A stretch of DNA of 64,000 bases, taken from positions 3,292,501 through 3,356,500 of the forward strand of contig NZ_AP025732.1 in assembly GCF_023734775.1 (NCBI RefSeq). The letters are read 5' to 3'. Positions 1 through 10,266 of this stretch are shown in pieces. The DNA is from Nostoc cf. commune SO-36. Its GTDB lineage: Bacteria; Cyanobacteriota; Cyanobacteriia; Cyanobacteriales; Nostocaceae. Made by a program: the position numbers and the translations under genes. Numbering within the stretch: the first letter of the stretch is position 1; the number at the start of each line of letters is the position of its first letter. Under the pieces are notes generated by a model, which saw nothing but the letters and a program-made list of their open reading frames with translations, was not told the origin of the DNA and did not search any database.

Positions 1-292
1 AGGGGTTGAGCTTGCACATCGGTGGGATGTGAAACAAAGTCTTGCCAAATAATTTGACATCGCGCTCAAAGGGGCACTGAGATGGAATCAGTTTGCACAA
101 ACGATGAGCTAGTTGGCGATCGCGGACTTGAATGTTTTCTACCCGTTGCCGTAGGGGTTGGAGAATATCCCAATAAGGCTTGGAAATAGAACGGTTTAGC
201 TGGGTTGCTTTATGGTCACTTGTCTCTGCTTGATTGATTAATACCCAGCTTGCCAGAAAAATCTTTTTTGTGGTATTGTCGAACACCTTCAT
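1..292 (-). CDS. Mo-dependent nitrogenase C-terminal domain protein, partial (3' end outside window)
   Basis: Reading the minus strand from an ATG at 292 gives about 97 codons open to the window edge. The peptide contains RQLAHRLCKLIPSQCPFERD followed by LFGKTLFHIPPMCKLNP. This Cys-containing CPFERD / HIPPxCKLNP pattern is what I know from cyanobacterial proteins annotated as Mo-dependent nitrogenase C-terminus family; their function is not established. An in-frame stop lies six codons upstream of the ATG, so the start is well supported. Length and C-terminus cannot be judged. It stands alone, with about 560 bp of non-coding DNA before the divergent permease gene. Confidence 0.7.
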   Translation of the reverse strand, partial: MKVFDNTTKKIFLASWVLINQAETSDHKATQLNRSISKPYWDILQPLRQRVENIQVRDRQLAHRLCKLIPSQCPFERDVKLFGKTLFHIPPMCKLNP

Positions 293-858
293 GCTTAACC
301 CTCTGTGTTATTGAGGCTATTCATCTTTTTGATGAATATATACAACGTGGCAACGAAGTTTCCCGGAAGAATAGCGTTCTGACTGCGATATAATGTAATA
401 CCTTATTAGCCACTTAAGTCAGAACCTACTTTATTACTACGTCAAGTTAATCGCAAATTTCTGGGGATCGGTAGTGTAATATTACGATCTTGTTCATAAC
501 TTGACACAGTTTAAATTTTAATAAAGACATCCTTCATTGGATAGGTTTTAGTGTAACATTTACAGAACTTAATATAAGGTTTTTCTAGAACTATTTTTTC
601 TAAGTATAAATATCAGTAATATCCTAGAAGACATTTTTCCTCTCCGTGTTCCCACTTTCTCACATAAAAGTGTGTTGTTCGTTGTTGGCTGAATGCTGTT
701 AAAACAAAGAGAATTAACAATTCAAAATTGTACCCTTACAGCGAAGCAAGCTACGTGCAGCGTCTTGTAGAGAAGCGAGTTTCAGACCTTGATTGAAACT
801 GAAGTGTGAGGCTACCCTAACAAAGCGTAACTCTGTAGGCTAATCAGGCTAAATATTA
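293..858. other. Intergenic region, no gene seen
   Basis: This 566 bp gap lies between two divergent genes, so it should hold both promoters. It is AT-rich. A 9-bp inverted repeat (GTTCTGACT at 376-384 and its complement at 417-425) is the only local structure noted. Near 738-783 there is a fragment of the common Nostoc interspersed motif type (GCGTCTTGTAGAGAAGCGAG). No open reading frame with recognisable similarity was found. Confidence 0.5.
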
Positions 859-2055
859 GTGATTTTTCTCCAATTTGGAATTTATAGCATCTTAGGGCTA
901 ACTTATCTAGGGTTAGCATTGGGCTACATTCCTGGTTTACGGATGAACCGCGCCACCATTGCTTTGGTCGGTTCTGCCTTTTTAATTGCTTTAGGTGTTC
1001 TGAATTTACAGGAGGCATGGCAGGCCATTGATGCCAATACCATCGTGTTTCTATTGAGCATGATGGTAGTTAATGCCAATCTATCTTATGCAGGGTTTTT
1101 TCGGCGATCGCTTTCAGTGATATTGAGTATCACTCGCAGTCCTTTAGGTTTGTTGATTGCTTTAACTTTTGGCAGTGGTATTCTTTCGGCCTTTTTTCTC
1201 AATGACACTCTGGCGCTAGTTTTTACACCATTAACCTTGAGTTTGACTCAAGCTTTGGGTTTAAATCCGATACCTTATTTACTAGCGATCGCAGGTGCAA
1301 CTAATATCGGATCGGTAGCAACTTTGAGCGGTAATCCCCAAAATATCCTAATTGGCTCTTTTTCAGGCATCTCCTATCTAGATTTTTTGCGTGTATTGGC
1401 CCCAGTTACCCTAGTAGGTTTGGTAATTCAAGTAATATTACTGTTGCTACTTTACCCAGATGTCCGCTCAGTCAAACCTTGCCAACAGGTAACAGTTGGC
1501 AACCAACGGATTTTTAAACCCTTATTTAAAAAAACATTAGTCATCACAATTGGGTTACTAATTGCATTTACTGTCGGTTTACCGTTAGGAGAGTCTGCTT
1601 TAGTTGCTGCTAGCTTGCTGCTAATCACTCGGCGGATTAAACCGCAACGGATTTTGCAAAAGATCGATTGGAATCTGCTGGTAATGTTTTCTGGATTGTT
1701 TATCCTGACACGAGTCACGCAAAAGTTGAATTTACTCCAGCCATTTACCCATGCAATCAACTCTGCTGCGAGTTTTTTGGGTGTAACTGTTGTTTTATCT
1801 AACTTAATTTCTAATGTGCCTGCTGTACTTCTGCTGCATCCCCTGGTTCCTCCAGGTGACAGTAAGTATTGGCTATTGTTGGCAGCCGGCTCAACTTTGG
1901 CAGGTAATCTAACTTTGTTTGGTTCAGTTGCAAATTTGATAGTTGTAGAAGCTGCTGCTGATTTAGGCTACAAGCTAACTTTTTGGGAACATCTGCGTTT
2001 TGGAGCGCCTTTAACAGTGTGTACTTTAGTTCTAGTGTACCTCTGGGTTCATTGA
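859..2055 (+). CDS. ArsB/NhaD-type inner-membrane anion or cation permease
   Basis: The 398-residue product is very hydrophobic, with about 10-11 predicted membrane segments along its whole length. Features typical of the ArsB/NhaD (ion transporter) superfamily are the repeated Asn/Gly-rich turns: a 'FFLNDTLALVFTPL' segment near residue 115, 'GATNIGSVATLSGNPQNILIG' near 145-165, and in the second half 'LSNLISNVPAVLLLHPL' near 315 followed by 'AAGSTLAGNLTLFGSVANLIV' near 345-365. The two matching halves are the expected internal duplication. The start chosen is GTG at 859; a later ATG would remove the first helix. The substrate (arsenite, Na+/H+ exchange, or a dicarboxylate-like anion) cannot be decided from sequence. 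No ars genes are nearby. Confidence 0.75.
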   Translation: MIFLQFGIYSILGLTYLGLALGYIPGLRMNRATIALVGSAFLIALGVLNLQEAWQAIDANTIVFLLSMMVVNANLSYAGFFRRSLSVILSITRSPLGLLIALTFGSGILSAFFLNDTLALVFTPLTLSLTQALGLNPIPYLLAIAGATNIGSVATLSGNPQNILIGSFSGISYLDFLRVLAPVTLVGLVIQVILLLLLYPDVRSVKPCQQVTVGNQRIFKPLFKKTLVITIGLLIAFTVGLPLGESALVAASLLLITRRIKPQRILQKIDWNLLVMFSGLFILTRVTQKLNLLQPFTHAINSAASFLGVTVVLSNLISNVPAVLLLHPLVPPGDSKYWLLLAAGSTLAGNLTLFGSVANLIVVEAAADLGYKLTFWEHLRFGAPLTVCTLVLVYLWVH

Positions 2056-2085
2056 GGATGTGTGGCTTACAGTGTTGAAAAATTC

Positions 2086-3253
2086 CTACTTATCCCCTTT
2101 AGGTTTCTTGCACTTGTCTAACATAATAGCTAGTAACTTATCACGTTCAAGATGTGAACCATCGAAGCCAGTAACTTTTCCAAATGTGTTATCTAAAATC
2201 TTCTTTTTCCTTGGTAGATGTGGACATGGATACCCATTTCCCTGGGCTAAATCGCCAGTCCAGAGAACGGCTGGTGTCGATGACCATACCTTGATCTGAC
2301 AGTCTGGATAGTCTCTCAGGTCTAAACTGCCATCGCTCTCAACAAAGTTTGAGTTTTTTGTGAGTTTATGTGCTAATTCATTAAGGGGACTACTAACGAT
2401 AGGTGTCTTTGACCAGTTAGAATCAACGCCGCAGTTGCCGCAAAAATGTTTTTTGTGTGGATTTCTAGCAAAGTCACCAAGGTCTAGATGTGGGTGCTGG
2501 CATCTGTTACAGTAGAGTGTCCCCAGAGGTAGATTGTTAATCAATGCTTCTAGATATGCTAGTGCTGAAGGTGGAGCAATGACAACTCTTTGTATATTTA
2601 TCAGTGCATTACCAAATAATGGTGATGATTCACAGGACTTTATCACTACAGATGGGAAGTTACCATCTATACTTTTTTTGCCCTGTAACTGAGGTCTGAC
2701 ATGTACATGAATTAAAAACGCCATCAATATCAGGTTCATCTGTAGTGTTAATTGCAGTTGGTAGCGCCGCCCAAATACCTATTCCTCCTAAATAATCATC
2801 TGGATTAATCACCAATGGATTTTTTGTGTAATGCATAGGCTGGGTGGAGTTTGAGCATCTTATACCCTCATCACCTTGAACTGCCTGTTGCAAATCAGCT
2901 TTGACACCCCAGTGTACTTGATGGGTGCGACACCACCAACGCTCTGCCCCGTTACGAAACTTGCCACATGGAACTATATCACAGGGGAGAATTACGCCAC
3001 TACCACTATCTGCCTCTGGGAACTGTCCTATAACTCTTTCACTAAATGGCACGGCATTACCTAAAGTCCTGTCTTCCGCCCACACAACTGCAAACTCTTC
3101 AGTCATGTCATTGAGTGGCTTGGCTAGTTCTTGTTCTTCTACCCCCAGTACCTTAATTATTTTATTTTCGCCCTTCTTCTTTTCAGGGCTATAACTCTCC
3201 TCAACTAGATGTAAATAAGTAAGATTGTTTTTAAGTACACGCTTAATACGCAT
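2086..3253 (-). pseudogene. Unrecognised zinc-ribbon protein, disrupted by one frameshift
   Basis: Two overlapping minus-strand frames (2660-3253 and 2086-2739) are halves of one gene of about 385 codons. Reading passes from 'EPDIDGVF' in the first frame to 'IHVHVRPQLQGKK' in the second near 2705-2715, where one extra A in a short A run explains the switch. The N-terminal half has a WWCRTHQVHWG motif; the C-terminal half holds CNRC about 20 residues before CGNC, with HPHLDLGDFA between them, resembling a zinc ribbon. There is no signal peptide or membrane segment. I do not recognise the family and give no function. The gene faces away from rnj and converges with the permease gene. Confidence 0.5.
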
Positions 3254-3462
3254 ATACGACCCTTTGTTTCAACCAGTTTCCGTATGTGAATCATGCCAGA
3301 ATGAAGGATGCCATCATCAAAATTTACATACTCGTCCAGAGTATTAATTTTTATTGGTGTTTTAATCATAGCGATTGCCTCCAATAAGTATAACTATAAG
3401 CAAATAGAAACCACTGCGGCTTCTATACCTATGTTAAAAAACTGTATGTGTATCTACCACAA

Positions 3463-3502
3463 AAGCGCAAAGACGTTGGAAAAACTCTACGTCTCTGCGC
3501 TT
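3463..3502 (-). terminator. Hairpin downstream of rnj
   Basis: An imperfect inverted repeat (AAGCGCA...ACGT, loop, ACGT...TGCGCTT) lies about 30 bp beyond the rnj stop codon. It could end rnj transcription. The same 'GCGCAAAGACG' wording occurs as an interspersed motif in Nostoc genomes, so it may be a repeat copy that happens to form a hairpin. Confidence 0.45.
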
Positions 3503-3529
3503 CTGCATGAGATTTCTATCTTAAATTCT

Positions 3530-5302
3530 CTATGATGCTACCTGAGCAGCAGTCCGAGTCCGCCGTCTTCTGCCATCGGCAACTTTCACAGGTGGCTCAT
3601 CAGGAATTTGCATCAACAAAGTCACAGATGGCTGACATTGCAATTCGCGGCGGATGGAACGTTGCAATTCTCGTTCTAAAGTACCTTGCAATCCACCCCA
3701 ATCTATATCTGCTGCTTCCCCTTCCGCAGGAGCAAATTCTGTCCAGCGCACAGTGAGGATTTCTTCAATGCGTTGTTTTACCCAAGTTTGTAACAGCGAT
3801 CGCTCTACACTGGTAACTACACCCCGGAGGTGAGTTTCTGGTTTCGCCAACAGTTTACCATTCCAATCAATGGCAGCTGCGATCGTAATAATGCCTTCTG
3901 AAGCCATGCGTTGCCGTTCTTGCAGCACTTTGGCACTTACCATACCCGAACTAGTAGTATCTACCAATTCGATACCAGATGGTACTTTACCACCGACGCG
4001 AATCGCATCTTCAGTCAGTTCGACAATATCACCATTCTGAATGATGATCATGTTTTCTGCGGGAATGCCCATACTCTGAGCTGTTTGTGCGTGCTTCACT
4101 AGCATCCGATGTTCGCCGTGAAATGGCACAAAGAATTTGGGTCGAGTTAAGGCAATCATCAGTTTTTGTTCTTCCTGACAGCCGTGACCAGAGACGTGAA
4201 TTCCTTTATCCCGTCCATAGACCACTTTTGCACCTTGAATCATCAATTTATCAATGGTGTTGACTACTGCGATCGTATTTCCGGGAATTGGGTTAGCAGA
4301 GAATACTACTGTATCTCCTTCGCGGATTTTAATATGAGGATGTTCTTTGTTGGCAATGCGGGTCATTGCTGCCATCGATTCACCCTGAGAACCTGTAGTG
4401 AGAATTAAAACTTTTTCGTCAGGGAGGTTGCGGACTGCGTGCAATGGTTGCAGCAGATTATCATCACACTTGATGTAACCTAAATTCCGAGCATGAGCAA
4501 TTAAGTTCAGCATGGAACGCCCCACAATGCTTACTACACGGTTTTGCTTCTTGGCGATATCCAAAATCATGTTGATGCGATGGACGCTAGAAGCAAAGGT
4601 GGTGACGAATAATCGCCCAGTAGCTTGACTAAATACTCTCTCCAGATTGGGATAAACTGAACGTTCCGAAGGTGTAAATCCTGGTGTCTCGGCGTTAGTG
4701 GAATCACTCAGTAAACAAAGAACGCCTTTTTCGCCATGTTCTGCTAGGCGTTGTAAGTCGAACTTTTCACCATCGACTGGGGTGTGGTCAATTTTAAAAT
4801 CGCCTGTGTGAATGACTATACCCAGGGGAGTATGAATGGCAACAGTGAAACTATCAGCGATGGAGTGAGTATTACGGATATATTCAACTAAAAAGTTTTT
4901 GCCAATCCGCACGACATCACGGGGCATAACTTTTCTTAATTCTGTGCGATCGCGCACTCCTGCTTCTTCTAATTTACCCTCTAGCATTGCCATTGCTAGT
5001 CTGGGGCCATAAATCACTGGGATATCAAATTGCTTGAGATGAAAAGCAATCCCGCCAATATGGTCTTCATGGCCATGAGTAACGATCATCCCTTTAATTT
5101 TGTGGCGATTTTCCCGCAGATAGGTCGTATCTGGCAAAACAATATTTACTCCATGCATCGCCCCTGTGGGAAAAGCCAATCCTGCATCTAACAGGATAAT
5201 TTCATCTCCATACTCGAAAATACAGGTATTTTTACCGATTTCATGCAAACCGCCCAAAGGAATAATTTTCAAGGCGGAATTGTTAGCTTCGTTTTTAGCC
5301 AT
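3530..5302 (-). CDS. rnj: Ribonuclease J
   Basis: A 590-residue metallo-beta-lactamase/beta-CASP RNase that acts as a 5'-3' exonuclease and endonuclease in mRNA decay and rRNA maturation in the cytoplasm. The zinc-binding HxHxDH motif is H76, H78, D80, H81 (THGHEDHIGG). Downstream are HTGDFKIDH and the beta-CASP segment with LTTGSQGESMAAM and VSGHGCQEEQK, and a C-terminal domain to about residue 560. A short basic tail (DGRRRRTRTA) ends the protein. Length is close to known RNase J proteins. The ATG at 5302 has a good AAGGAG-like ribosome site a few bases upstream (TCTAAGGAGAAA). It follows dapA on the same strand with a gap of about 260 bp, so co-transcription with asd-dapA is possible but not certain. 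Confidence 0.93.
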   Translation of the reverse strand: MAKNEANNSALKIIPLGGLHEIGKNTCIFEYGDEIILLDAGLAFPTGAMHGVNIVLPDTTYLRENRHKIKGMIVTHGHEDHIGGIAFHLKQFDIPVIYGPRLAMAMLEGKLEEAGVRDRTELRKVMPRDVVRIGKNFLVEYIRNTHSIADSFTVAIHTPLGIVIHTGDFKIDHTPVDGEKFDLQRLAEHGEKGVLCLLSDSTNAETPGFTPSERSVYPNLERVFSQATGRLFVTTFASSVHRINMILDIAKKQNRVVSIVGRSMLNLIAHARNLGYIKCDDNLLQPLHAVRNLPDEKVLILTTGSQGESMAAMTRIANKEHPHIKIREGDTVVFSANPIPGNTIAVVNTIDKLMIQGAKVVYGRDKGIHVSGHGCQEEQKLMIALTRPKFFVPFHGEHRMLVKHAQTAQSMGIPAENMIIIQNGDIVELTEDAIRVGGKVPSGIELVDTTSSGMVSAKVLQERQRMASEGIITIAAAIDWNGKLLAKPETHLRGVVTSVERSLLQTWVKQRIEEILTVRWTEFAPAEGEAADIDWGGLQGTLERELQRSIRRELQCQPSVTLLMQIPDEPPVKVADGRRRRTRTAAQVAS

Positions 5303-5561
5303 TTTCTCCTTAGATTGTTACTTGTGGTTAATTAAGTTGATAGTTAACGAACTTGTATTTAAGACAACATCATCTGTCTCTTAAGTGAGTCTGAAAGCAA
5401 TCAAGTTTTAATTGAAGATTTCAATTTTTTATTCAATAAAATGGACTGTAAACTGAAGGATTCATAGTATATCTATCAGTCCTAACACAGGTTTTTAAAT
5501 TGCAACTTATGAACAATTATGATCATTGTGTATATGTATCTTGCGCTTAACTAGCTGGTGG

Positions 5562-6446
5562 CTAGATTAAACTAAGTTCTTTCAGAACCGCTTCTAACTT
5601 TTGACTTACTTCTAAATCAGCGTCACATAGAGGTGGACGAGTTGAACCAACCTCCCAACCTTGAAGTTTCAGTGCTTTTTTCACTGGAATGGGATTTGAA
5701 GTGAGAAATAAAGCTTTGAACAACGGGAAGAGTTGGAGATGAATGTCGCTGGCTACCTCAATTTTCCCCGCCCTAAAAGCTTGGATCATCTGCTGTAGTT
5801 GGTTTCCTACCAGATGAGAAGCCACACTTACTACACCCTTTGCCCCGATCGCTAACAAGGGCAAAGTCATGTAATCATCACCAGAATAGATGTGGAATTC
5901 TTTTGGTGTCAAGCGACGAATAACGCTAGCCTGATCTATATTACCAGTGGATTCTTTAATCCCGACAATATTGCTAACCTCAGCTAACCGGGCAACTGTT
6001 TCTGGCTGAAGGTTTTGTCCGGTACGACCGGGAACATTATATAACAACAATGGTAAGTCGGGACAGGCTTGTGCTATTGCCTTAAAGTGCGCTTCCAATC
6101 CCGCTTGTGGCGGTTTGTTGTAATAAGGAACAACTTGTAAGGAACCATGTACTCCTATTTTAGACGCTTTTTGGGTGGCTGCGATCGCTTCTTTGGTGGA
6201 ATTTGATCCACAACCTGCGATTACCTTGGCTTTTCCGGCAACAGACTGCAATACCTCGACAAACAACTGGTATTCTTCATCCCAACTGAGTGTTGGAGAT
6301 TCTCCTGTTGTGCCGCACATCACTAATGTGTCTGTACCGTTGTTAGCTAGATGCGCCGCCAGTTCCGCCGCTACATCATAGTTGACACTCCCATCTGCTT
6401 TAAACGGCGTAATCATAGCGGTTAAAACATTGCCAAAATCTCCCAC
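5562..6446 (-). CDS. dapA: 4-hydroxy-tetrahydrodipicolinate synthase
   Basis: This 294-residue class I aldolase condenses pyruvate with aspartate semialdehyde, the first committed step of the diaminopimelate/lysine branch. The Schiff-base lysine is K164 in VGIKESTGN, the catalytic tyrosine is Y136 in [11 protein letters not shown], and the substrate loop is GTTGES at 45-50. Length and architecture match the family. It lies about 170 bp downstream of asd, whose product makes its substrate, and on the same strand, which supports a shared transcript or at least shared control. Confidence 0.95.
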   Translation of the reverse strand: MGDFGNVLTAMITPFKADGSVNYDVAAELAAHLANNGTDTLVMCGTTGESPTLSWDEEYQLFVEVLQSVAGKAKVIAGCGSNSTKEAIAATQKASKIGVHGSLQVVPYYNKPPQAGLEAHFKAIAQACPDLPLLLYNVPGRTGQNLQPETVARLAEVSNIVGIKESTGNIDQASVIRRLTPKEFHIYSGDDYMTLPLLAIGAKGVVSVASHLVGNQLQQMIQAFRAGKIEVASDIHLQLFPLFKALFLTSNPIPVKKALKLQGWEVGSTRPPLCDADLEVSQKLEAVLKELSLI

Positions 6447-6527
6447 CCTTTTTTCACTCCTGATTACCCATGTTTATATATCTTGGTGGTTCTCTATTGT
6501 AATAACCTATCTGCAAATTGCTTTCAA

Positions 6528-6632
6528 GTGTCATTAGTTATTTGTTGTTTGTCCTACCCTGCGGGAAGCCGCTAGCGCGTCTATGTCATTTGTCACTTTA
6601 CTAATGATCAATGACTAATGACTAATAGCTAA
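6528..6632. repeat. Degenerate heptamer repeat (TGTCATT / AATGACTA type)
   Basis: The asd-dapA gap carries runs of the words TCATTAGT and, further on, AATGACTAATGACTAATAG, which are reverse complements of each other. A GCGGGAAGCCGCTAGCGCGT segment lies between the arms. The same family is found at 12316-12412, 17188-17250 and 20898-20987. It overlaps the last codons of asd. Confidence 0.6.
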
Positions 6633-7685
6633 TGGTTTGAGTAGATTTTTCTCTACTAATAACTCGGCGATTTGTACTGCATTCAATGCTGCGCCTTTGC
6701 GAATTTGGTCGCCACATAACCATAATTCCAAGCCACAGGGATGAGAAATATCCTGACGAATTCTTCCCACTAAAACTTCATCTTGCCCTGTTGCTTCAAT
6801 TGGCATCGGAAAATGATTCGTTCCCCAATCTTCTACCAATTTTACTCCAGGGGAGGAATTTAAAATTTCTTTGGCTTCCTTTGCACTAAAGGGAGTCTCA
6901 AATTCTAAATTAATGGCTTCTGAGTGGGCGCGGAGTACGGGAACCCGTATACAGGTTGCAGTGATTCTTATTTGCTGCGTACCAAATATTTTTCGGGTTT
7001 CGTTGACCATTTTCATTTCTTCCTCACAATAACCCAAATCGTTTAATGGGGAGTTATGTGGGAATAAATTAAACGCCAATGGGTAAGGCAATATTTCGGC
7101 AATCGCTGGCTGTCCTTGTAGTATAGCGCTTGTTTGGGTTTTGACTTCTGCCATTGCCCTAGCCCCTGCACCACTAGCAGATTGGTAGGTTGCAGCGACG
7201 ATGCGTTGCACTGGTTTAACTTTATGCAATGGCCAAACTGCCACAGCCATTAAAATTGTTGTGCAGTTGGGATTAGCAATAATGCCTTGGTGATGCGCTG
7301 CGGCTTGGGGATTCACCTCTGGAACTATTAAGGGAACTTCCGGGTTCATCCGAAAGGCACTGGAGTTGTCAATTACCACTGCGCCCCTCTCGACCGCTAT
7401 TGCTGCCCAAGCTTTGGATGTGGAACCACCTGCACTAGCTAGTACTATATCGACATTTTCAAAGGCGTGATCGCTCACTGGCTCTACTGGTATATTTTCA
7501 CCTTTAAAGCGCAGCGATCGCCCAACACTCCGCTCTGATGCCAATAACTTCAAGTCAGCAACCGGGAAATTACGACTTTCTAATAATTCCAGCAACTCTG
7601 TGCCTACTGCACCAGTCGCTCCCAAAATAGCTAAACGATAGGATCTCGACAAATTTGCTTCCTCCTTTAAGATACTTATCTGCAA
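6615..7685 (-). CDS. asd: Aspartate-semialdehyde dehydrogenase
   Basis: The 356-residue product makes aspartate semialdehyde by NADPH-dependent reduction of aspartyl phosphate; this feeds lysine, threonine and methionine synthesis. The Rossmann start is LAILGATGAVGTELLELL near residue 18, the catalytic cysteine is C141 in ANPNCTTILMA, and the C-terminal domain holds TCIRVPVLRAHSEA. The family usually begins a few residues before the Rossmann glycines, so the first 10-12 residues (MQISILKEEANL) may be non-native and a TTG start at 'LSRSYRLAILG' is an alternative. It is followed by dapA. Confidence 0.94.
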   Translation of the reverse strand: MQISILKEEANLSRSYRLAILGATGAVGTELLELLESRNFPVADLKLLASERSVGRSLRFKGENIPVEPVSDHAFENVDIVLASAGGSTSKAWAAIAVERGAVVIDNSSAFRMNPEVPLIVPEVNPQAAAHHQGIIANPNCTTILMAVAVWPLHKVKPVQRIVAATYQSASGAGARAMAEVKTQTSAILQGQPAIAEILPYPLAFNLFPHNSPLNDLGYCEEEMKMVNETRKIFGTQQIRITATCIRVPVLRAHSEAINLEFETPFSAKEAKEILNSSPGVKLVEDWGTNHFPMPIEATGQDEVLVGRIRQDISHPCGLELWLCGDQIRKGAALNAVQIAELLVEKNLLKPLAISH

Positions 7686-8484
7686 TTTCTTGGAACAATT
7701 GACAATTTAGTTATATATAAATGCGATCGCAGTCTTTAAATAGATTTTGAATAGGTTTAGATTTTTCTCTAATTTAGTTTATTTTTATACACTTAATACA
7801 TTTATTTTCTTGATTATTTAATAAGTTAAGTCATGTTGCCTTTTACAACAATAGCAATCTGATTTTTTCATCGAATTTAACTATATATTATTATACAACA
7901 AACCGCCATTTAGTAGAAAATGGACATATCTGCACTTACACGTTTAACAGGCATCCTACCTGTAAGGCAACAAACGTCTTGGTTACAAAGTTGCTTACCA
8001 AGATGATGAATATACTAAAATCTAAAATCGGAATGCATAAAACCACCAGCACACCATAAAACTGAGCTATGTGGTTAAGCCACAGATGCGCTCTCGTACC
8101 ACAACTTAATAATAGCTAGACTCAATACTATAACTTTAACTTGGGGGTACTAACAACTCGTTGAGAACCAGGATATCACAGCGTTAGCCCACTGAATAAT
8201 TAATTCCTAACTTTTACGGGAAGTGGGGAGATGAAGGAAGAAAAAACAAGTATGCCCAATGCCCCATTAAGCAAATTGTTATGAAGGTAAAATGTCAAGT
8301 CCTTGAACATTGGCAGTAAACTGGATCTTTGCCCCAGGACAAACATCCATCCTTGGATGTCATCAGACCTTTTGGCAAACTCTCATTGCCCATAAGAGAC
8401 ATCACAGCCATAAACGCAAACAATTATTTTATTGCGTCTTGTGTGTACTCAGAGTATAAAATACCAGAAACCTAGAGACGAAGC
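7686..8484. other. Long intergenic region between divergent asd and tig
   Basis: About 800 bp of AT-rich DNA without a protein-coding signal separates two divergent operons. A promoter for tig is proposed at its right end. Small direct or inverted words (for example CTACCTGTAAGG, TTGCTTACCAAG) occur around 7950-8000 but form no structure that I could name. A small RNA in this gap cannot be excluded. Confidence 0.4.
8432..8460 (+). promoter_or_regulatory. Candidate sigma-70-type promoter of tig-clpP-clpX
   Basis: TTGCGT at 8432-8437 is followed by exactly 17 bases and then TATAAA at 8455-8460, a good group 1/2 sigma-factor layout. A start site near 8467 would give a leader of about 18 nt before the tig ATG at 8485. 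This is a match by eye; no other evidence. Confidence 0.4.
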
Positions 8485-9927
8485 ATGAAAGTCACCCAGG
8501 AAAAACTTCCCGCCAGCCAAATTGGCCTGGAAATAGAGATTACGCCGGAAATTACCAAACAAACTTACGAACAGGTCATTAAGAACTTAGCGAGTACTGC
8601 CAATATTCCTGGGTTTCGTAAAGGCAAGGTGCCTCGGCCGATATTACTACAACGGCTGGGTACAACTCGAATCAAGGCAGCAGCGCTGGAAGAACTAATT
8701 CAAGATGGCATTGAGCAAGCAGTCAAACAAGAAGCCATCCCAGCAATCGGTCAGCCGCAATTGCGCTCCTCTTTTGAGGATTTGATTAATAATTATGAAC
8801 CGGGAAAACCCCTAACAATTTCGGCTGCTGTCGATGTAGAACCAGAAGTAAATTTAGTTCAGTACACCGATTTGCAAGCTAAAGCTGAAGAAGTTAAGTA
8901 TGATCCAGAACGAGTAGACGCGAGCCTTGACAAGGAACGTCAAGAATTGGCGACATTGATTCCTGTGGAAGGACGTGCAGCTCAAATCGGCGATATTGCG
9001 GTAGTCGATTTTAAAGGTTCATTTGCCAGAACTGAGGGCGAAGACGAAACAGCCGAACTAGAACCGATTCCCGGAGCCGAAGCAACTGATTTTCAAGTTG
9101 AGTTGCAGGAAGATAAGTTTATTCCAGGCTTTATTTCAGGAATAGTGGGGATGAATCCTGAAGAAACGAAAGAAATTGCGGCACAGTTCCCAGATCCTTA
9201 TGCTAATGAAGAATTAGCTGGAAAAGCGGCAACTTTCACCGTGACGCTCAAAGAACTGAAGGAAAAGGAACTACCAGAAGTAAATGACGATTTCGCCCAA
9301 GAAATCAGCGATTTTGAAACATTAGAAGAGTTACGCGCTTCTTTGATAGAGCAATATCAAAAAGAGGCGGACGACAAAACAAAAACAAATAAGCAGGAAG
9401 CGTTGTTAACGGAACTGCTCAACCATGTAGAAGTTGACTTACCAGCAACCTTGATTGAGAAAGAAGTGGATGCAATGCTAACGCAAACAGCAATGCGGCT
9501 GTCTCAGCAGGGATTGGATGTGAGAAAGCTGTTTACTCAAGATATTATTCCTCAATTGCGGGAGCGATCGCGTACTGAGGCTATTGAACGCATCAAACGT
9601 TCCTTGTCCTTGCGGGAAGTCAGTAAACGCGAATCTATCGAGGTAACACCAGAAGAAATCGCAGCCAGAGTCACAGAACTTTTGGAACAGTACCCGGAGG
9701 AACAAGACGTTGATGAAGATAGACTGCGCTCAATTGTGGAAAACGAACTATTAACCGAAAAAACCATTGATTGGCTATTAGAACATTCCTCAGTTGAACT
9801 TGTACCCGAAGGTTCCTTAAGTCCCGCAGAGGAAACGGAAGACGTAGAATCAGATGCTGATACTGATGAACCTCAGACAGAGGAAGAAAACAGCGAAACT
9901 TCTACAATAGAAGTCACAGAAGGATAA
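8485..9927 (+). CDS. tig: Trigger factor (ribosome-associated chaperone)
   Basis: A 480-residue chaperone that binds near the ribosomal exit tunnel and helps new chains fold; it also has peptidyl-prolyl isomerase activity. The N-terminal ribosome-binding domain carries the signature GFRKGKVPRPILLQRLG at about 43-60. The FKBP-like domain starts near residue 165 (GDIAVVDFKGSF), and the long helical C-terminal domain runs from about 260 to 430. The tail (440-480) is strongly acidic (DVESDADTDEPQTEEENSE), as in other cyanobacterial homologues. It is followed by clpP and clpX on the same strand, the conserved tig-clpP-clpX order. Confidence 0.95.
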   Translation: MKVTQEKLPASQIGLEIEITPEITKQTYEQVIKNLASTANIPGFRKGKVPRPILLQRLGTTRIKAAALEELIQDGIEQAVKQEAIPAIGQPQLRSSFEDLINNYEPGKPLTISAAVDVEPEVNLVQYTDLQAKAEEVKYDPERVDASLDKERQELATLIPVEGRAAQIGDIAVVDFKGSFARTEGEDETAELEPIPGAEATDFQVELQEDKFIPGFISGIVGMNPEETKEIAAQFPDPYANEELAGKAATFTVTLKELKEKELPEVNDDFAQEISDFETLEELRASLIEQYQKEADDKTKTNKQEALLTELLNHVEVDLPATLIEKEVDAMLTQTAMRLSQQGLDVRKLFTQDIIPQLRERSRTEAIERIKRSLSLREVSKRESIEVTPEEIAARVTELLEQYPEEQDVDEDRLRSIVENELLTEKTIDWLLEHSSVELVPEGSLSPAEETEDVESDADTDEPQTEEENSETSTIEVTEG

Positions 9928-10266
9928 TAAAAAATCCCACAGTCATGAATTCATCAGCTCTGAGTTAAAGTACTGGTGAAATGGGTAAGGTAAGGGGGAT
10001 GAGGAACCAAGGGGAGAAATAACCAATGCTCAACGCCCAATGCCCAATGCCCAATGACTCAGGGATTAAGTCAGAATAATTAAAGAATTAATGAATTTTC
10101 GGCAAATAGTGACATCTGTTATTGCCTGGGCTTGATACTGTGTTACACGAGAGGAAATTATATGAGGCATAATGGTTAACACGTAGCTTATAAAAATTCC
10201 ATTCGTTGAAAAGGCAGCACCCGTTGCTGAAACATTTGTCCTAAATTATCGTCAAAGAAAGCTTGT
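9928..10266. other. tig-clpP spacer with CCCAATG repeat
   Basis: This 339 bp gap contains a short tandem array of GCCCAATG words at about 10025-10058, a class of low-complexity repeat seen in Nostoc intergenic DNA (a reverse-complement version is at 51990-52035). The gap is long enough for a separate clpP promoter, but I see no clear -35/-10 pair. Confidence 0.4.

Noticed and set aside
3308..3535. Plus-strand 75-residue ORF before rnj's 3' end
   Set aside because: It runs through the terminator-like hairpin and has no motif.
7940..8010. Possible small RNA or riboswitch in the asd-tig gap
   Set aside because: Short complementary words are present but no conserved secondary structure could be recognised by eye.
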